From Halobacillus naozhouensis (lineage in GTDB: Bacteria > Bacillota > Bacilli > Bacillales > Halobacillaceae), in NCBI RefSeq assembly GCF_029714185.1, contig NZ_CP121671.1:3968001-4032000 (forward strand): 64,000 nucleotides of DNA, read 5' to 3'. The notes under the pieces are model-generated. The model was not told where the DNA came from. It saw only the letters and a list, made by a program, of their open reading frames with translations, and did no database searches. Of this stretch, positions 41,555-50,271 are shown in pieces. How positions within the stretch are numbered: position 1 is the stretch's first letter; the number at the start of each line of letters is the position of its first letter. A program made the position numbers and the translations under genes.

Positions 41555-42493
41555 GTGGAACGCAACAAACGGCATATTAAAAAATGGCTGGCTATGCTGC
41601 CACTAAGCCTCGTGCTACTATTAAGCGGCTGTAGTCAATTGACGGTCCTAAATCCAAAAGGTCCTGTCGCAGAAAGTCAAAAAGACCTGATTATGTATTC
41701 AATCTGGTTTATGCTCGTGATCGTAGTGGTTGTTTTTGTCCTATTCGCTTACATTGTCATTAAATATCGTGACCGTCCAGGGCGAGGAAACAAAGACTAT
41801 AATCCGCACCTTCACGGAAACACAATGATTGAGATTATCTGGACAGTTATTCCGATTATCATTGTGGCAGCCTTATCCGTACCAACCGTACAGACATTAT
41901 TCGATCTTGAAAAACCACCTGAGTCGTCAACTGACAAAGAACCGCTCGTCATCCATGCGACATCTGCAGATTGGAAATGGTTTTTCAGCTATCCGGAACA
42001 AAACATAGAAACAGTCAATTATCTCCATATTCCTACTGATCGTCCAATCGAATTCAAACTGGCCTCTGCCGATTCGATGGCAGCACTTTGGATTCCGGCT
42101 TTAGGCGGACAAAAATACAATATGGCCGGGATGCAAAACACGCTTTTCCTGCAAGCCGATGAGCAAGGAGTCTATGATGGCCGAAACGCAAACTTTACAG
42201 GCGAAGGTTTTGCAGCTCAGACATTTGAGGTTTATGCAGAAAGCGGCGAGGAATTTTCCAACTGGGTAAAACAGGCACAAAATGCACCTGAGCTTACTCA
42301 GGACCAATATAATAAGCTTCTTAAACCTGGGTTAACAGACAAGAGGACCTTTTCCTCCACCCACTTACAATGGGTAAATCACGGTACACTTGCCGGAATG
42401 GACTATGCGATCAAACGTCATGAGGAAGCTTATGAAAAAGAATTACATCTGAAAAGCGAGGATATTGAAATTGATGCTACAGATGAAGAGTGA
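41555..42493 (+). CDS. qoxA: Cytochrome aa3 quinol oxidase subunit II
   Basis: 312-residue lipoprotein subunit of the terminal quinol oxidase. The lipobox is LLLSGCSQL (Cys about 26); two membrane helices follow (about 42-65 and 85-107), then the extracellular cupredoxin-like domain with SADWKWFFSYPEQ and IPALGGQKYNMAGMQ. The CuA cysteine pair of cytochrome c oxidases is absent, which identifies a quinol oxidase. GTG 41555 is preferred; GTG 41543 lies inside the AAGGAG site. First gene of qoxABCD. Confidence 0.94.
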   Translation: MERNKRHIKKWLAMLPLSLVLLLSGCSQLTVLNPKGPVAESQKDLIMYSIWFMLVIVVVVFVLFAYIVIKYRDRPGRGNKDYNPHLHGNTMIEIIWTVIPIIIVAALSVPTVQTLFDLEKPPESSTDKEPLVIHATSADWKWFFSYPEQNIETVNYLHIPTDRPIEFKLASADSMAALWIPALGGQKYNMAGMQNTLFLQADEQGVYDGRNANFTGEGFAAQTFEVYAESGEEFSNWVKQAQNAPELTQDQYNKLLKPGLTDKRTFSSTHLQWVNHGTLAGMDYAIKRHEEAYEKELHLKSEDIEIDATDEE

Positions 42494-42517
42494 TAGAAAG
42501 AAAGCAGGTGAGGAATT

Positions 42518-44452
42518 ATGCAATTAGATGAATTTTTCGTCACGGGTGAACCGCTCATTTATGCAGGGATGGTTTCCATCGTACTGGTTACAGCTGCTAT
42601 TATCTTTGTTCTAACTTACTTTAAAAGATGGGGCTGGTTGTGGCGTGAGTGGTTAACTACTGTTGACCATAAAAAGATAGGTATTATGTATATACTCAGT
42701 GCTCTTGCGATGTTGTTCAGAGGTGGGATGGACGCCCTAATGATGCGTGTCCAACTAGCATTTCCCGGTATGGACTTCTTAGGCTCGCAACACTATAATG
42801 AAATTTTTACAACTCACGGAACAGTCATGATCATTTTTATGGCCATGCCATTCTTGATCGGTCTAATGAACGTGATCGTACCCTTGCAAATTGGTGCCAG
42901 AGACGTAGCATTTCCGGCCTTGAACGCCTTAAGTTTCTGGTCGTTCCTATTTGGGGCCATGTTATTTAATATATCTTTCGTAATCGGCGGTTCTCCAGAT
43001 GCCGGTTGGACCAGTTACACACCGCTCGCTGGTGCAGCAATGAGTCCTGGTCCAGGACAGAACTTTTATTTGATGGGTCTCCAGTTATCAGGGATTGGAA
43101 CACTGGCCACGGGGATAAACTTTATGGTTACGATTATTAAAATGCGTGCTCCAGGAATGAAAATGTTTCAAATGCCAATTTTCACCTGGTCAACACTCGT
43201 AACAGCGTTTATTATTGTTTTTGCCTTTCCTATTCTAACTGTTGCATTAGCTTTAATGACAATTGATAGAGTATTTGGTTCCCAGTTCTTCACCTTAACC
43301 GGCGAAGGCTTACCGATGATGTGGGCTAACTTGTTCTGGATGTGGGGACACCCAGAAGTTTATATTGTTATTTTGCCTGCCTTTGGTATCTTCTCAGAGG
43401 TTATTGCGACATTTGCGCGCAAGCAGTTGTTCGGTTATAAGGCCATGGTTTGGTCGATGATCCTTATCGCAGGATTAAGTTTCCTTGTATGGGTTCACCA
43501 CTTCTTTACGATGGGGGCCGGAGCATTTGTTAACTCTGTATTCTCTGTTTCAACAATGCTGATCGCGGTTCCAACTGGTGTTAAAATATTTAACTGGCTC
43601 GCTACACTATACAAGTCGAAAATTCAGTTTACAGTAGCCAACCTATGGGCACTTGCCTTTATCCCAAGTTTCGTAATCGGGGGGGTTACGGGTGTTATGC
43701 TGGGTATGGCTGCAGCCGATTACCAGTTCCACAATTCGTATTTCCTAGTGGCACACTTCCACTATGTGCTTATAGCTGGAACCGTATTTGCCTGCTTCGC
43801 AGGTCTTGTGTATTGGTATCCGAAAATGTTTGGCCACAAACTTAATGAAAAACTTGGTAAAATTAGCTTTTGGTTCTTCCTTATTGGCTTCCATGTTTGT
43901 TTCTTCCCACAATATTTCGTGGGGCTGGATGGTATGCCGCGTCGAGTCTTTACCATTATCCCAGAATGGATGCCCCTTAACGTCATTTCGACTGTAGGTG
44001 CTTTCGGTATGGGACTTGGTTTTGCCATCTTCGTTTACAACATTTACTATAGTTATCGTTACAGCGAGCGTGAAAAGAGCGGTGATTCATGGGATGGACG
44101 CACACTGGAATGGGCTACTCCAACTCCAGTACCGTTTTACAATTTCGCGACTGTTCCTCATGTAAACTCGCACGATGCCTTTATAGAAATGAAGGAAACA
44201 GGTGAAACGACTTTCGATGAAGAAAAAGTTGAGCCGATTCATATGCCAAGCAATACTGGTCAACCAATTATTATGATGGGAATTGCGTTTATAGCAAGCT
44301 TCGGAATTGTTTTTGAATGGATGTGGATGGCTATTGCCGGCTTAATTGGCGTCATAGTCATGATGGGCGTCCGTTCCTTTGACTATGACGACGGATTCCA
44401 TGTTGAAGTAGACGAAATCAAGCGTACCGAACGCAAAGCAAGGAGGTTGTAA
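42518..44452 (+). CDS. qoxB: Cytochrome aa3 quinol oxidase subunit I
   Basis: 644-residue catalytic subunit with about 14-15 membrane helices. Heme/copper ligands are visible: THGTVMIIFMAMPF (low-spin heme His), WMWGHPEVYIVILP (CuB His cross-linked Tyr), VWVHHFFTMG (two CuB His) and VAHFHYVLIAG (heme His pair). It reduces oxygen to water while pumping protons. ATG 42518 follows AAGCAGGTGAGG. Second gene of the operon. Confidence 0.96.
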   Translation: MQLDEFFVTGEPLIYAGMVSIVLVTAAIIFVLTYFKRWGWLWREWLTTVDHKKIGIMYILSALAMLFRGGMDALMMRVQLAFPGMDFLGSQHYNEIFTTHGTVMIIFMAMPFLIGLMNVIVPLQIGARDVAFPALNALSFWSFLFGAMLFNISFVIGGSPDAGWTSYTPLAGAAMSPGPGQNFYLMGLQLSGIGTLATGINFMVTIIKMRAPGMKMFQMPIFTWSTLVTAFIIVFAFPILTVALALMTIDRVFGSQFFTLTGEGLPMMWANLFWMWGHPEVYIVILPAFGIFSEVIATFARKQLFGYKAMVWSMILIAGLSFLVWVHHFFTMGAGAFVNSVFSVSTMLIAVPTGVKIFNWLATLYKSKIQFTVANLWALAFIPSFVIGGVTGVMLGMAAADYQFHNSYFLVAHFHYVLIAGTVFACFAGLVYWYPKMFGHKLNEKLGKISFWFFLIGFHVCFFPQYFVGLDGMPRRVFTIIPEWMPLNVISTVGAFGMGLGFAIFVYNIYYSYRYSEREKSGDSWDGRTLEWATPTPVPFYNFATVPHVNSHDAFIEMKETGETTFDEEKVEPIHMPSNTGQPIIMMGIAFIASFGIVFEWMWMAIAGLIGVIVMMGVRSFDYDDGFHVEVDEIKRTERKARRL

Positions 44453-44453
44453 C

Positions 44454-45059
44454 ATGAGCTCACATGAATTAAAATCCGGCCCGTTGGAATACCGTATACA
44501 GCAAGGTCAAATGAATATTCTTGGTTTTTGGATATTCCTCGGAGCTGAAATAGTTCTGTTTTCAACACTCTTTGCTACCTATGCTGTATTGTTCGGTCGA
44601 ACAGACGAAGCCCCGTTGCCATCGGAACTGTTCGAACCTGGCTCCGTGTTGATTATGACCTTTTTATTGCTTACAAGCAGTTTCACCTGTGGTATAGCGA
44701 TTCATGAAATGCGACGGGGTTCTAAGAAAGGGCTCATAACGTGGATGATTGTAACATTAGCTTTGGGCCTTGGGTTCATCGGTTTGGAAATAGAAGAGTT
44801 CATTCACTATGCGCACGAAGGGGCCACATTACAGTCCAGTGCTTATTGGTCCAGCTTCTTTGTGTTAGCTGGTACCCATGGGTTGCACGTAACCTTGGGA
44901 ATCGGCTGGGCAATCCTTTTATTGATCCAGATAGCAAAACGCGGGTTAACACCTGTTACCAGCCGTAAATTCTTTATTATCAGCTTGTATTGGCACTTCC
45001 TTGATGTTGTTTGGATCTTCCTCTTTACAAGCATTTATTTGATCGGGATGGTGGTTTAA
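44454..45059 (+). CDS. qoxC: Cytochrome aa3 quinol oxidase subunit III
   Basis: 201-residue membrane protein with five helices. GFWIFLGAEIVLFSTLFATY, HYAHEGATLQSSAYWSSFFVLAGTHGLHVTLG and YWHFLDVVWIFLFTSIYL are subunit III blocks. Its AAGGAGG site lies within the end of qoxB; the ATG starts one base after the qoxB stop. Confidence 0.95.
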   Translation: MSSHELKSGPLEYRIQQGQMNILGFWIFLGAEIVLFSTLFATYAVLFGRTDEAPLPSELFEPGSVLIMTFLLLTSSFTCGIAIHEMRRGSKKGLITWMIVTLALGLGFIGLEIEEFIHYAHEGATLQSSAYWSSFFVLAGTHGLHVTLGIGWAILLLIQIAKRGLTPVTSRKFFIISLYWHFLDVVWIFLFTSIYLIGMVV

Positions 45060-45060
45060 C

Positions 45061-45429
45061 ATGGCAGAACATAACAAACGTATTCCTGTTCAGCACATTG
45101 TTGGCTTCGTCTTGTCTTTAGTCTTAACATTACTGGCTGCCTGGGCTGCTCTTAGATCAGACTTATCAACGTTTTGGATTATCACATCAATTATGATTTT
45201 GGCTGTCATTCAAGCTGGTATTCAGTTATTTATGTTCATGCACATGACGGAATCAGAAAGCCACAATGGCCACGTGCCATGGAATATGATGTTTCATGGA
45301 TTTGTCCTGGCAGCTATTGTCGTTGCCGGCTCTCTCTTTACCATGTCATTTGGCCATGACCATAATAAGCATCAACCACATGAGCAGCACCAACAACAGG
45401 AACAGCATCAGGAACATTCTAGTCATTAA
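45061..45429 (+). CDS. qoxD: Cytochrome aa3 quinol oxidase subunit IV
   Basis: 122-residue subunit with three helices (VQHIVGFVLSLVLTLLAAW, TFWIITSIMILAVIQAGIQLFMFMHM, FHGFVLAAIVVAGSLFTM). The C-terminal tail after residue 100 is strikingly rich in His and Gln (GHDHNKHQPHEQHQQQEQHQ), which may bind metal; this is unusual for QoxD. It starts one base after qoxC. Confidence 0.93.
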   Translation: MAEHNKRIPVQHIVGFVLSLVLTLLAAWAALRSDLSTFWIITSIMILAVIQAGIQLFMFMHMTESESHNGHVPWNMMFHGFVLAAIVVAGSLFTMSFGHDHNKHQPHEQHQQQEQHQEHSSH

Positions 45430-45497
45430 GTTTGCTCCTGGTTATAGAATCAAGCCTTATAGTATAGCAACTTTAATATCCCACGGTGGTGATTAGA

Positions 45498-45719
45498 TTG
45501 GAAAAAAACAAACAACTCTACAATGAATATAATCAGGATTCAGGCAGTTTCCCTTGGAAGCATGTAGTAAGCTTTACCCTATGTATTATCCTAGCTGCTT
45601 TCACACTCTGGGGAACCCTGTATTCAGATTATAGTTTCAAACCATTATTAGCCATCATATCGGGCGTTGCTTTCTTACAGGCATTACTTCAACTGTTCTA
45701 TGTGCAACCTCGGCAATAG
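45498..45719 (+). CDS. QoxD-like mini-subunit
   Basis: 73-residue membrane protein directly downstream of qoxD. After a polar N-terminus, WKHVVSFTLCIILAAFTLWGTL and PLLAIISGVAFLQALLQLFYVQ align by eye with helices I and II of QoxD (QHIVGFVLSLVLTLLAAWAAL and IITSIMILAVIQAGIQLFMFMH), including SDxS/T between them. The third helix is missing. TTG 45498 follows GGTGGTGA (5-base spacing). It lies before the operon terminator and is thus cotranscribed. It may be an accessory oxidase subunit or a shortened qoxD duplicate. Confidence 0.65.
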   Translation: MEKNKQLYNEYNQDSGSFPWKHVVSFTLCIILAAFTLWGTLYSDYSFKPLLAIISGVAFLQALLQLFYVQPRQ

Positions 45720-45736
45720 GCCTTACAAAATAAACC

Positions 45737-45778
45737 TAAAAAAGCCCACTTTTCTTTGTTTGAAAAGTGGGCTTTTTA
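45737..45778. terminator. qox operon terminator
   Basis: AAAAAGCCCACTTTTC pairs with GAAAAGTGGGCTTTTT (about 15 bp, 7-base loop) with T- and A-runs on both sides, so it can serve both converging genes. Confidence 0.9.
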
Positions 45779-45785
45779 TATAGTT

Positions 45786-46061
45786 TTAATATTTTACGGC
45801 TTCGCGGGGTTTTTCATGTGAATTCGCCACTTGGATAATAAACATCACCCAGGCTACTTCAGCAACAATTAGGCTCAAATAAAACATTGACCATGTAATC
45901 GAAAATGCTGAGGGAGCAGAAATGAACATTGTCTCAAAAAAGTACACCCACATTCCTACAAGCAAAATGGTTTGAGTTATAGCTAACTTTGTCTTTTTCA
46001 AATGAATAAATACAAATGGGGCAACCGTTGCAATTAATAAAAACATAAGCACAATACCCAT
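45786..46061 (-). CDS. Small three-helix membrane protein, unknown
   Basis: 91-residue hydrophobic protein from ATG 46061 (MGIVLMFLLIATVAPFVFI) after AAGGAG with 9-base spacing. Three membrane segments (about 2-20, 27-48, 53-76) include ILLVGMWVYFFETMF and SMFYLSLIVAEVAWVMFII. Longer readings lack a site and begin with polar sequence. No family is recognised. It converges on the qox operon and shares its terminator. Confidence 0.6.
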   Translation of the reverse strand: MGIVLMFLLIATVAPFVFIHLKKTKLAITQTILLVGMWVYFFETMFISAPSAFSITWSMFYLSLIVAEVAWVMFIIQVANSHEKPREAVKY

Positions 46062-46317
46062 TATATCCATCTCCTTATTTATATGATCCCATGTAAACGT
46101 ATTCTTATTATAATTGTAACAAACTTTTCTCAAAAAAGACACAAATTATTCACATTTTATCATTGAATTTTCGAAAATAGTCTATTCAATCACATCTCGA
46201 GCCATGAAAAAGGTATCCAGGAGGAGCAAATAGAAGTAGTAAGGGATCTATCTTTTCACAACGAACTAGACATGTTTATTTAGTACCGTTGATAAACTAT
46301 ACAGGGAGGCGATCAAA

Positions 46318-47121
46318 ATGCCATATATGAAACTGAAGGATGGAGCCGAATTATATTATGAAGTAGCCGGAGAAGGAAAACCTGTTTTATTATTACATGG
46401 AGTTTGGATGAGCAGCCGTTTTTTTCAAAAGCAAGTCCCCTATTTCCGTGAAGGGTATCAAACTATAACATTGGACTTTAGAGGACACGGTCAGTCTTCA
46501 CCGATAGACTCCGGTCACACAGTCGCCAACTATGCCCGTGATCTAAAGCAATTTATCGAACATTTGGAACTTAAAGATCTCACTCTGTTAGGCTGGTCTA
46601 TGGGGGCTTTCGTGATTTGGGAGTATATTAGCCAATTTGGTGAAGACAATATTAAGGCGACCGTAATTGTTGATGAATTAGCCTCTGATTTTAAATGGGA
46701 AGATTTCGAAATCGGGGCTTTTGACCTGCCGACGTTAACGAGTATGATGCGTGATCTCCAAACGGATCAAAAAGGACTGCTGACAGGATTCATTCCTCTT
46801 ATGTTTAAAGAAGAAGTGTCGTCAGAAAATATGAAGTGGATGCTTGCAGAAACAACAAAACTCCCGGCAACAACGGCTAGTGCTATTTTATTTGATCAGT
46901 CATTGATTGACTGCAGACCATATCTTTCATCAATTACAGTTCCTACTTTACTTTGCTTCGGCAAGGAGGAGAAACTTATTCCTGTCGCTGCTGGGCAGCA
47001 TTTGCACAGAGAACTCAGCAATTCACGCCTAGAGGTATTTGAGGATAGCTGCCATTGTCCATTTTTAGAAGAGACAGAAAAATTCAATCATAAAGTTCAC
47101 TCCTTTTTAAAGTCGCTGTAG
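46318..47121 (+). CDS. Alpha/beta hydrolase
   Basis: 267-residue hydrolase of the haloperoxidase/esterase type. HG oxyanion region VLLLHGVWMSSRFF, TLDFRGHGQSSPID, nucleophile elbow LLGWSMGAFVIWEY (Ser about 99), GKEEKLIPVAAG with the acid, and DSCHCPFLEE with the catalytic His. ATG 46318 follows AGGGAGGCGATC. Monocistronic, with a strong terminator. Substrate unknown. Confidence 0.87.
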   Translation: MPYMKLKDGAELYYEVAGEGKPVLLLHGVWMSSRFFQKQVPYFREGYQTITLDFRGHGQSSPIDSGHTVANYARDLKQFIEHLELKDLTLLGWSMGAFVIWEYISQFGEDNIKATVIVDELASDFKWEDFEIGAFDLPTLTSMMRDLQTDQKGLLTGFIPLMFKEEVSSENMKWMLAETTKLPATTASAILFDQSLIDCRPYLSSITVPTLLCFGKEEKLIPVAAGQHLHRELSNSRLEVFEDSCHCPFLEETEKFNHKVHSFLKSL

Positions 47122-47163
47122 ATACAGGAAGGCTACCGTGCTTACACGGTAGCCTTCCTGTAT
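47122..47163 (+). terminator. Strong terminator after the alpha/beta hydrolase gene
   Basis: A 19-bp perfect stem (core CAGGAAGGCTACCGTG / CACGGTAGCCTTCCTG, loop CTTA) follows the stop by one base. The T-run is short. Confidence 0.8.
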
Positions 47164-47241
47164 TTATGCTAATTGCTAACGCTGTTATTTGCGCTCAGAA
47201 GCGTTTTATTGGCGTTCACCAGCCAATCCGGCGGTGAGCAC

Positions 47242-47859
47242 CTAGAGGCGACTCGCGACATCACGAACATCATCAGCATACGTCATAGCAGAAATTACGC
47301 ATACTCCATCCGCCCCCGCTTCAAGCACCAAACCGGAATTTCGAACTGTAACCCCTCCAATTCCAACTAGCGGAACATCAGGATACATCCCTCTCAATTT
47401 CTCAATCCATTCCACTCCAACAGCCACTTTCGCATCTAGCTTCGTTGACGTTCCAAATACCGGACCAGCACCCAGATAATCAACGACATCGACTGAGCTT
47501 TCTTTCAACTCAGCTTCATTTGATACGGATAAACCGATAATTTTATTAGGAAAAGTCGAGCGCAGCTGCTTAACGCTCATGTCCTCCTGCCCCACATGAA
47601 TTCCATCCGCTTCCAAAGGATCTACCAAAACGCTATCGTCATTTACAATAAACAACACATCATGCTGCCGGCAAAGCTTGCGCAGTTTCTGGCCAAGCGA
47701 CAGCTTATCCTCACCCTTAAGCGAACCTAGGCCCTTTTCCCGAAATTGGAATGCCGTTATCCCACCGGCAATTGCCTCTTCTAGAATTTTTACTGGGTCA
47801 CGGGGACAATTCTGGCTGCCCATAATAAGATATTTCCTCAATCTCTTTCTAAGATTCAT
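47242..47859 (-). CDS. thiE: Thiamine-phosphate synthase
   Basis: Joins HMP pyrophosphate and thiazole phosphate to thiamine phosphate. 205 residues from ATG 47859 (MNLRKRLRKYLIMGSQNC) after GAGGA, overlapping thiM by 11 bases; the longer open frame is the thiM sequence read in another frame. Landmarks: GITAFQFREKG, FIVNDDSVLVDPLEADGIHVGQED, DYLGAGPVFGTSTK and VGIGGVTVRNSGLVLEAGADGVCVISA. Last gene of tenA-thiD-thiM-thiE. Confidence 0.94.
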   Translation of the reverse strand: MNLRKRLRKYLIMGSQNCPRDPVKILEEAIAGGITAFQFREKGLGSLKGEDKLSLGQKLRKLCRQHDVLFIVNDDSVLVDPLEADGIHVGQEDMSVKQLRSTFPNKIIGLSVSNEAELKESSVDVVDYLGAGPVFGTSTKLDAKVAVGVEWIEKLRGMYPDVPLVGIGGVTVRNSGLVLEAGADGVCVISAMTYADDVRDVASRL

Positions 47860-48631
47860 GAAGAAAATCCTCAAGCTGTGAGACTTCCATAGCCAGAGCA
47901 TCAATAAAACAAGCGGCAAAAGTCCCGGAACCTTCCACTCCAGGCCTCGAGGCAGCCCATTCCGCGGCCAGCCCATAAAATTTAACGGCAGCATAAGCCT
48001 GTTGAAGAGGCGTGCCATCCGTTGACAGACAGGCCGTTACAATGGATCCCAGCAAGCATCCCGCTCCAGTTACTTTAGATAATAAAGCATCTCCTGTTTC
48101 ATTGAAGACTGTCTCTTCTCCATTTGAGATCACATCAACTTCACCAGTGACAATCGCTAAAGTATCAAATTCCTGCGCAACTTTAACGGCAATCTCCTCT
48201 GGATTTCCTGAATCAATAGAGTCTACCCCTTTCGTTTTTAAAGGAATGCCTATGAGGTGAGAGAGCTCGCCTGCATTTCCTTTAATAGCTGCAGGTTGTA
48301 CTTCTGCTACAATTTGATCAAAAGCTTTCGTACGAAAGGGAGTTGCTGCTACGCCTACAGGATCAATCACTACTGGGATTCCCTTCTTATTTGCAGCTTT
48401 CCCAGCCAGTATCATGGATTGGACCTGTGGCACTGTCAGTGTTCCCATATTAATTAATACACCGTCCGATAAATTTGCCATATCAGCTGCGTCTTCCATC
48501 GCCATAGCCATGATAGGTGACCCGCCAAAAGCCAGCAAACCATTGGCACTAAAATTCATCACCACTTGGTTCGTTAAATGATGAATGAGCGGCTGTTTAT
48601 TCCGCACGTTAGAAACCACATTTACAGCCAT
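47849..48631 (-). CDS. thiM: Hydroxyethylthiazole kinase
   Basis: Salvage kinase for the thiazole moiety. 260 residues: PLIHHLTNQVVMNFSANGLLAFGGSPIMA with the conserved start, PVVIDPVGVAATPFR, IKGNAGELSHL, and the ATP/anion site VTGAGCLLGSIVTACL. It overlaps thiD by 10 bases, so the genes are translationally coupled. Confidence 0.95.
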   Translation of the reverse strand: MAVNVVSNVRNKQPLIHHLTNQVVMNFSANGLLAFGGSPIMAMAMEDAADMANLSDGVLINMGTLTVPQVQSMILAGKAANKKGIPVVIDPVGVAATPFRTKAFDQIVAEVQPAAIKGNAGELSHLIGIPLKTKGVDSIDSGNPEEIAVKVAQEFDTLAIVTGEVDVISNGEETVFNETGDALLSKVTGAGCLLGSIVTACLSTDGTPLQQAYAAVKFYGLAAEWAASRPGVEGSGTFAACFIDALAMEVSQLEDFLHES

Positions 48632-49434
48632 TTATTAAACACCTCTTCCCTTGTTGCGAAGTGGTTCGTTGGTCCGCTTCCTTGACCAAGTTCAAACGAA
48701 TGTCGGATCGCTTCCGTAACAAAATACTTGGACTGTTCGATAGCTTCTATAAGAGATGTGCCGTGACTTAAATGGGCAGTGATAGCAGCAGAATACGTAC
48801 AGCCTGTTCCATGCGTGTTTTCTGTATCAATTCGCTTACTTGAAAAAGTATGAATGTCAGAACCATCAAATAGAACATCTATGGCTTGGCCTTTTCTATG
48901 CCCCCCTTTTACTAAGGCAGCACTTGCTCCGAAACTCGTAACAATTTGCTCAGCTGCTTCTTTCATATCTTCGATGCTTTGTATGGACTCACCTATAATA
49001 TCCTCCGCTTCAGGAATGTTTGGCGTGACGAGTGTTGTGTAAGGCAGCAAATTATCACGAAGCCACAAGCGTGACTCCTCTTCCATCAAAGGGTCGCCGC
49101 TTTGGGCCATCATTACAGGGTCCATGACATATGGAGCTGCGACTGCTGGCAGCCAACTCTTGATGGCCTTCATCATTTCAATGCTTGCTATCATTCCTGT
49201 TTTAAACGCATGAATGGGCATATCTGAAGAAACGGCTTCTAATTGTTTCTTTAGCATATCAATAGGCATGTCGTGGATATCCTTCACCCCTGTCGTATTC
49301 TGAGCGACAACCGAGGTAATAACGCTCATGCCATAGCTTTTTAATTCTTGAAATGTTTTTAAATCAGCTTGAATGCCCGCACCGCCACTTGGGTCCGTGC
49401 CGGCAATCGTTAATGCACAAGCCGCTTGATTCAT
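48622..49434 (-). CDS. thiD: Bifunctional hydroxymethylpyrimidine kinase / HMP-phosphate kinase
   Basis: Phosphorylates the pyrimidine moiety twice. 270 residues from ATG 49434 (MNQAACALTIAGTDPSGGAGIQADLKTF) after GGCGGTGA; its ATGA overlaps the tenA stop. VVAQNTTGVKDIHDMP, YVMDPVMMAQSGDPL, LVTPNIPEAEDI and the anion hole DTENTHGTGCTYSAAI are ribokinase-fold ThiD blocks. PdxK-type activity is a less likely alternative. Confidence 0.93.
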   Translation of the reverse strand: MNQAACALTIAGTDPSGGAGIQADLKTFQELKSYGMSVITSVVAQNTTGVKDIHDMPIDMLKKQLEAVSSDMPIHAFKTGMIASIEMMKAIKSWLPAVAAPYVMDPVMMAQSGDPLMEEESRLWLRDNLLPYTTLVTPNIPEAEDIIGESIQSIEDMKEAAEQIVTSFGASAALVKGGHRKGQAIDVLFDGSDIHTFSSKRIDTENTHGTGCTYSAAITAHLSHGTSLIEAIEQSKYFVTEAIRHSFELGQGSGPTNHFATREEVFNKWL

Positions 49435-50120
49435 GTTGAGGTCACCGCCTCTCCTGTCGGCCATTCTTCACAAGTGTACGCCATTTCCCAGAAGTTTAAC
49501 TCGAGCTGACAGCTCTTGCGAAAGGCATCCTTCATCCGTTTCAGCTCACTTTCTGAAGCCTCTTCGGCCAGCTCATTGAGGCGTTCACGCATGGCCATGG
49601 ACAGCGTATCAAACTCCTCATTTGCGTAGAAATCTATCCACGGGTAGAACGTATGATTAGGTGTTGGCTGATATTTTTTCATCAAATGGTTGCCGATTTC
49701 GAGATAAGTCCATGGACACGGAAGCAAGGCAGCGAGAATTTCTCCGAGCCCTCCCATTTGAGCATGATACATCATGTGTTTAACATAATGATCAGCTGTT
49801 GGCGGCAGCGGGTAACCTTGCAATTCGTCATAACCTACACCGATGACATCGCAAAAGTTGTGATGAGGGTGGGTTTCACTGTTTAGCACAAACCCGACTT
49901 GTTCACTGAAATAGCCCATATCACGGCGCTCAGTTGATTTTGATATTGCAACACCATAAACGTGCATAAAGGCATTTAAATACTCATAATCAGCCTTAAT
50001 ATAATGAGCCAATACTTTTTGCGGTACTTCACCTTTTCCAATACCATCAACAAATGGATGGCGAAAAATGGCTTCAAATAGTTCGTTATTTTCTTTTCGT
50101 AATGTTTCAGTAAATGTCAT
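49431..50120 (-). CDS. tenA: Aminopyrimidine aminohydrolase (thiaminase II)
   Basis: Salvages degraded thiamine by hydrolysing amino-HMP derivatives. 229 residues, all-helical: FVDGIGKGEVPQKVLAHYIKADYEYLNAF, the active-site cysteine in LAALLPCPWTYLEIG (about residue 137), YPWIDFYANEEF, and the end FWEMAYTCEEW. ATG 50120 follows AAGGAGG, which the upstream TPP riboswitch may mask. First gene of the thiamine salvage unit. Confidence 0.94.
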   Translation of the reverse strand: MTFTETLRKENNELFEAIFRHPFVDGIGKGEVPQKVLAHYIKADYEYLNAFMHVYGVAISKSTERRDMGYFSEQVGFVLNSETHPHHNFCDVIGVGYDELQGYPLPPTADHYVKHMMYHAQMGGLGEILAALLPCPWTYLEIGNHLMKKYQPTPNHTFYPWIDFYANEEFDTLSMAMRERLNELAEEASESELKRMKDAFRKSCQLELNFWEMAYTCEEWPTGEAVTST

Positions 50121-50171
50121 AGAATTTGCCTCCTTAGATTATAGGAAGCCACTGAAAGATGCTTTGAGATG

Positions 50172-50263
50172 AGGCTACTTCCCTCACGCTGGTATTAGCC
50201 AGATCAGGTTCAAAGGGATAAAGGGAAATTCCTTATCTCAGCATACTTGCACCCCTAGTAGTT
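50172..50263 (-). promoter_or_regulatory. TPP riboswitch before tenA
   Basis: On the minus strand the THI-box elements are all present: ACTAGGGGTGC start, CTGAGATAA, CCTTTGAACCTGATCTGG, TAATACCAGCG and AGGGAAG. It begins 9 bases after the thiW stop, so it is intercistronic. No terminator with a T-run follows in the 50 bases before tenA. GGAAGTAGCC and GGCTTCC can pair, and the 3' GCCTC can pair with the GAGGC of the ribosome site, so translational control is likely. Confidence 0.93.
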
Positions 50264-50271
50264 TCCGAAGA

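Noticed and set aside
42518..44452. Cytochrome c oxidase (caa3) rather than quinol oxidase.
   Set aside because: The companion subunit II lacks the CuA cysteines and any cytochrome c domain, and the operon order is qoxABCD.
47860..48018. A 53-residue N-terminal extension of ThiE.
   Set aside because: It is thiM read in another frame; the ATG at 47859 with GAGGA site gives the normal ThiE length.
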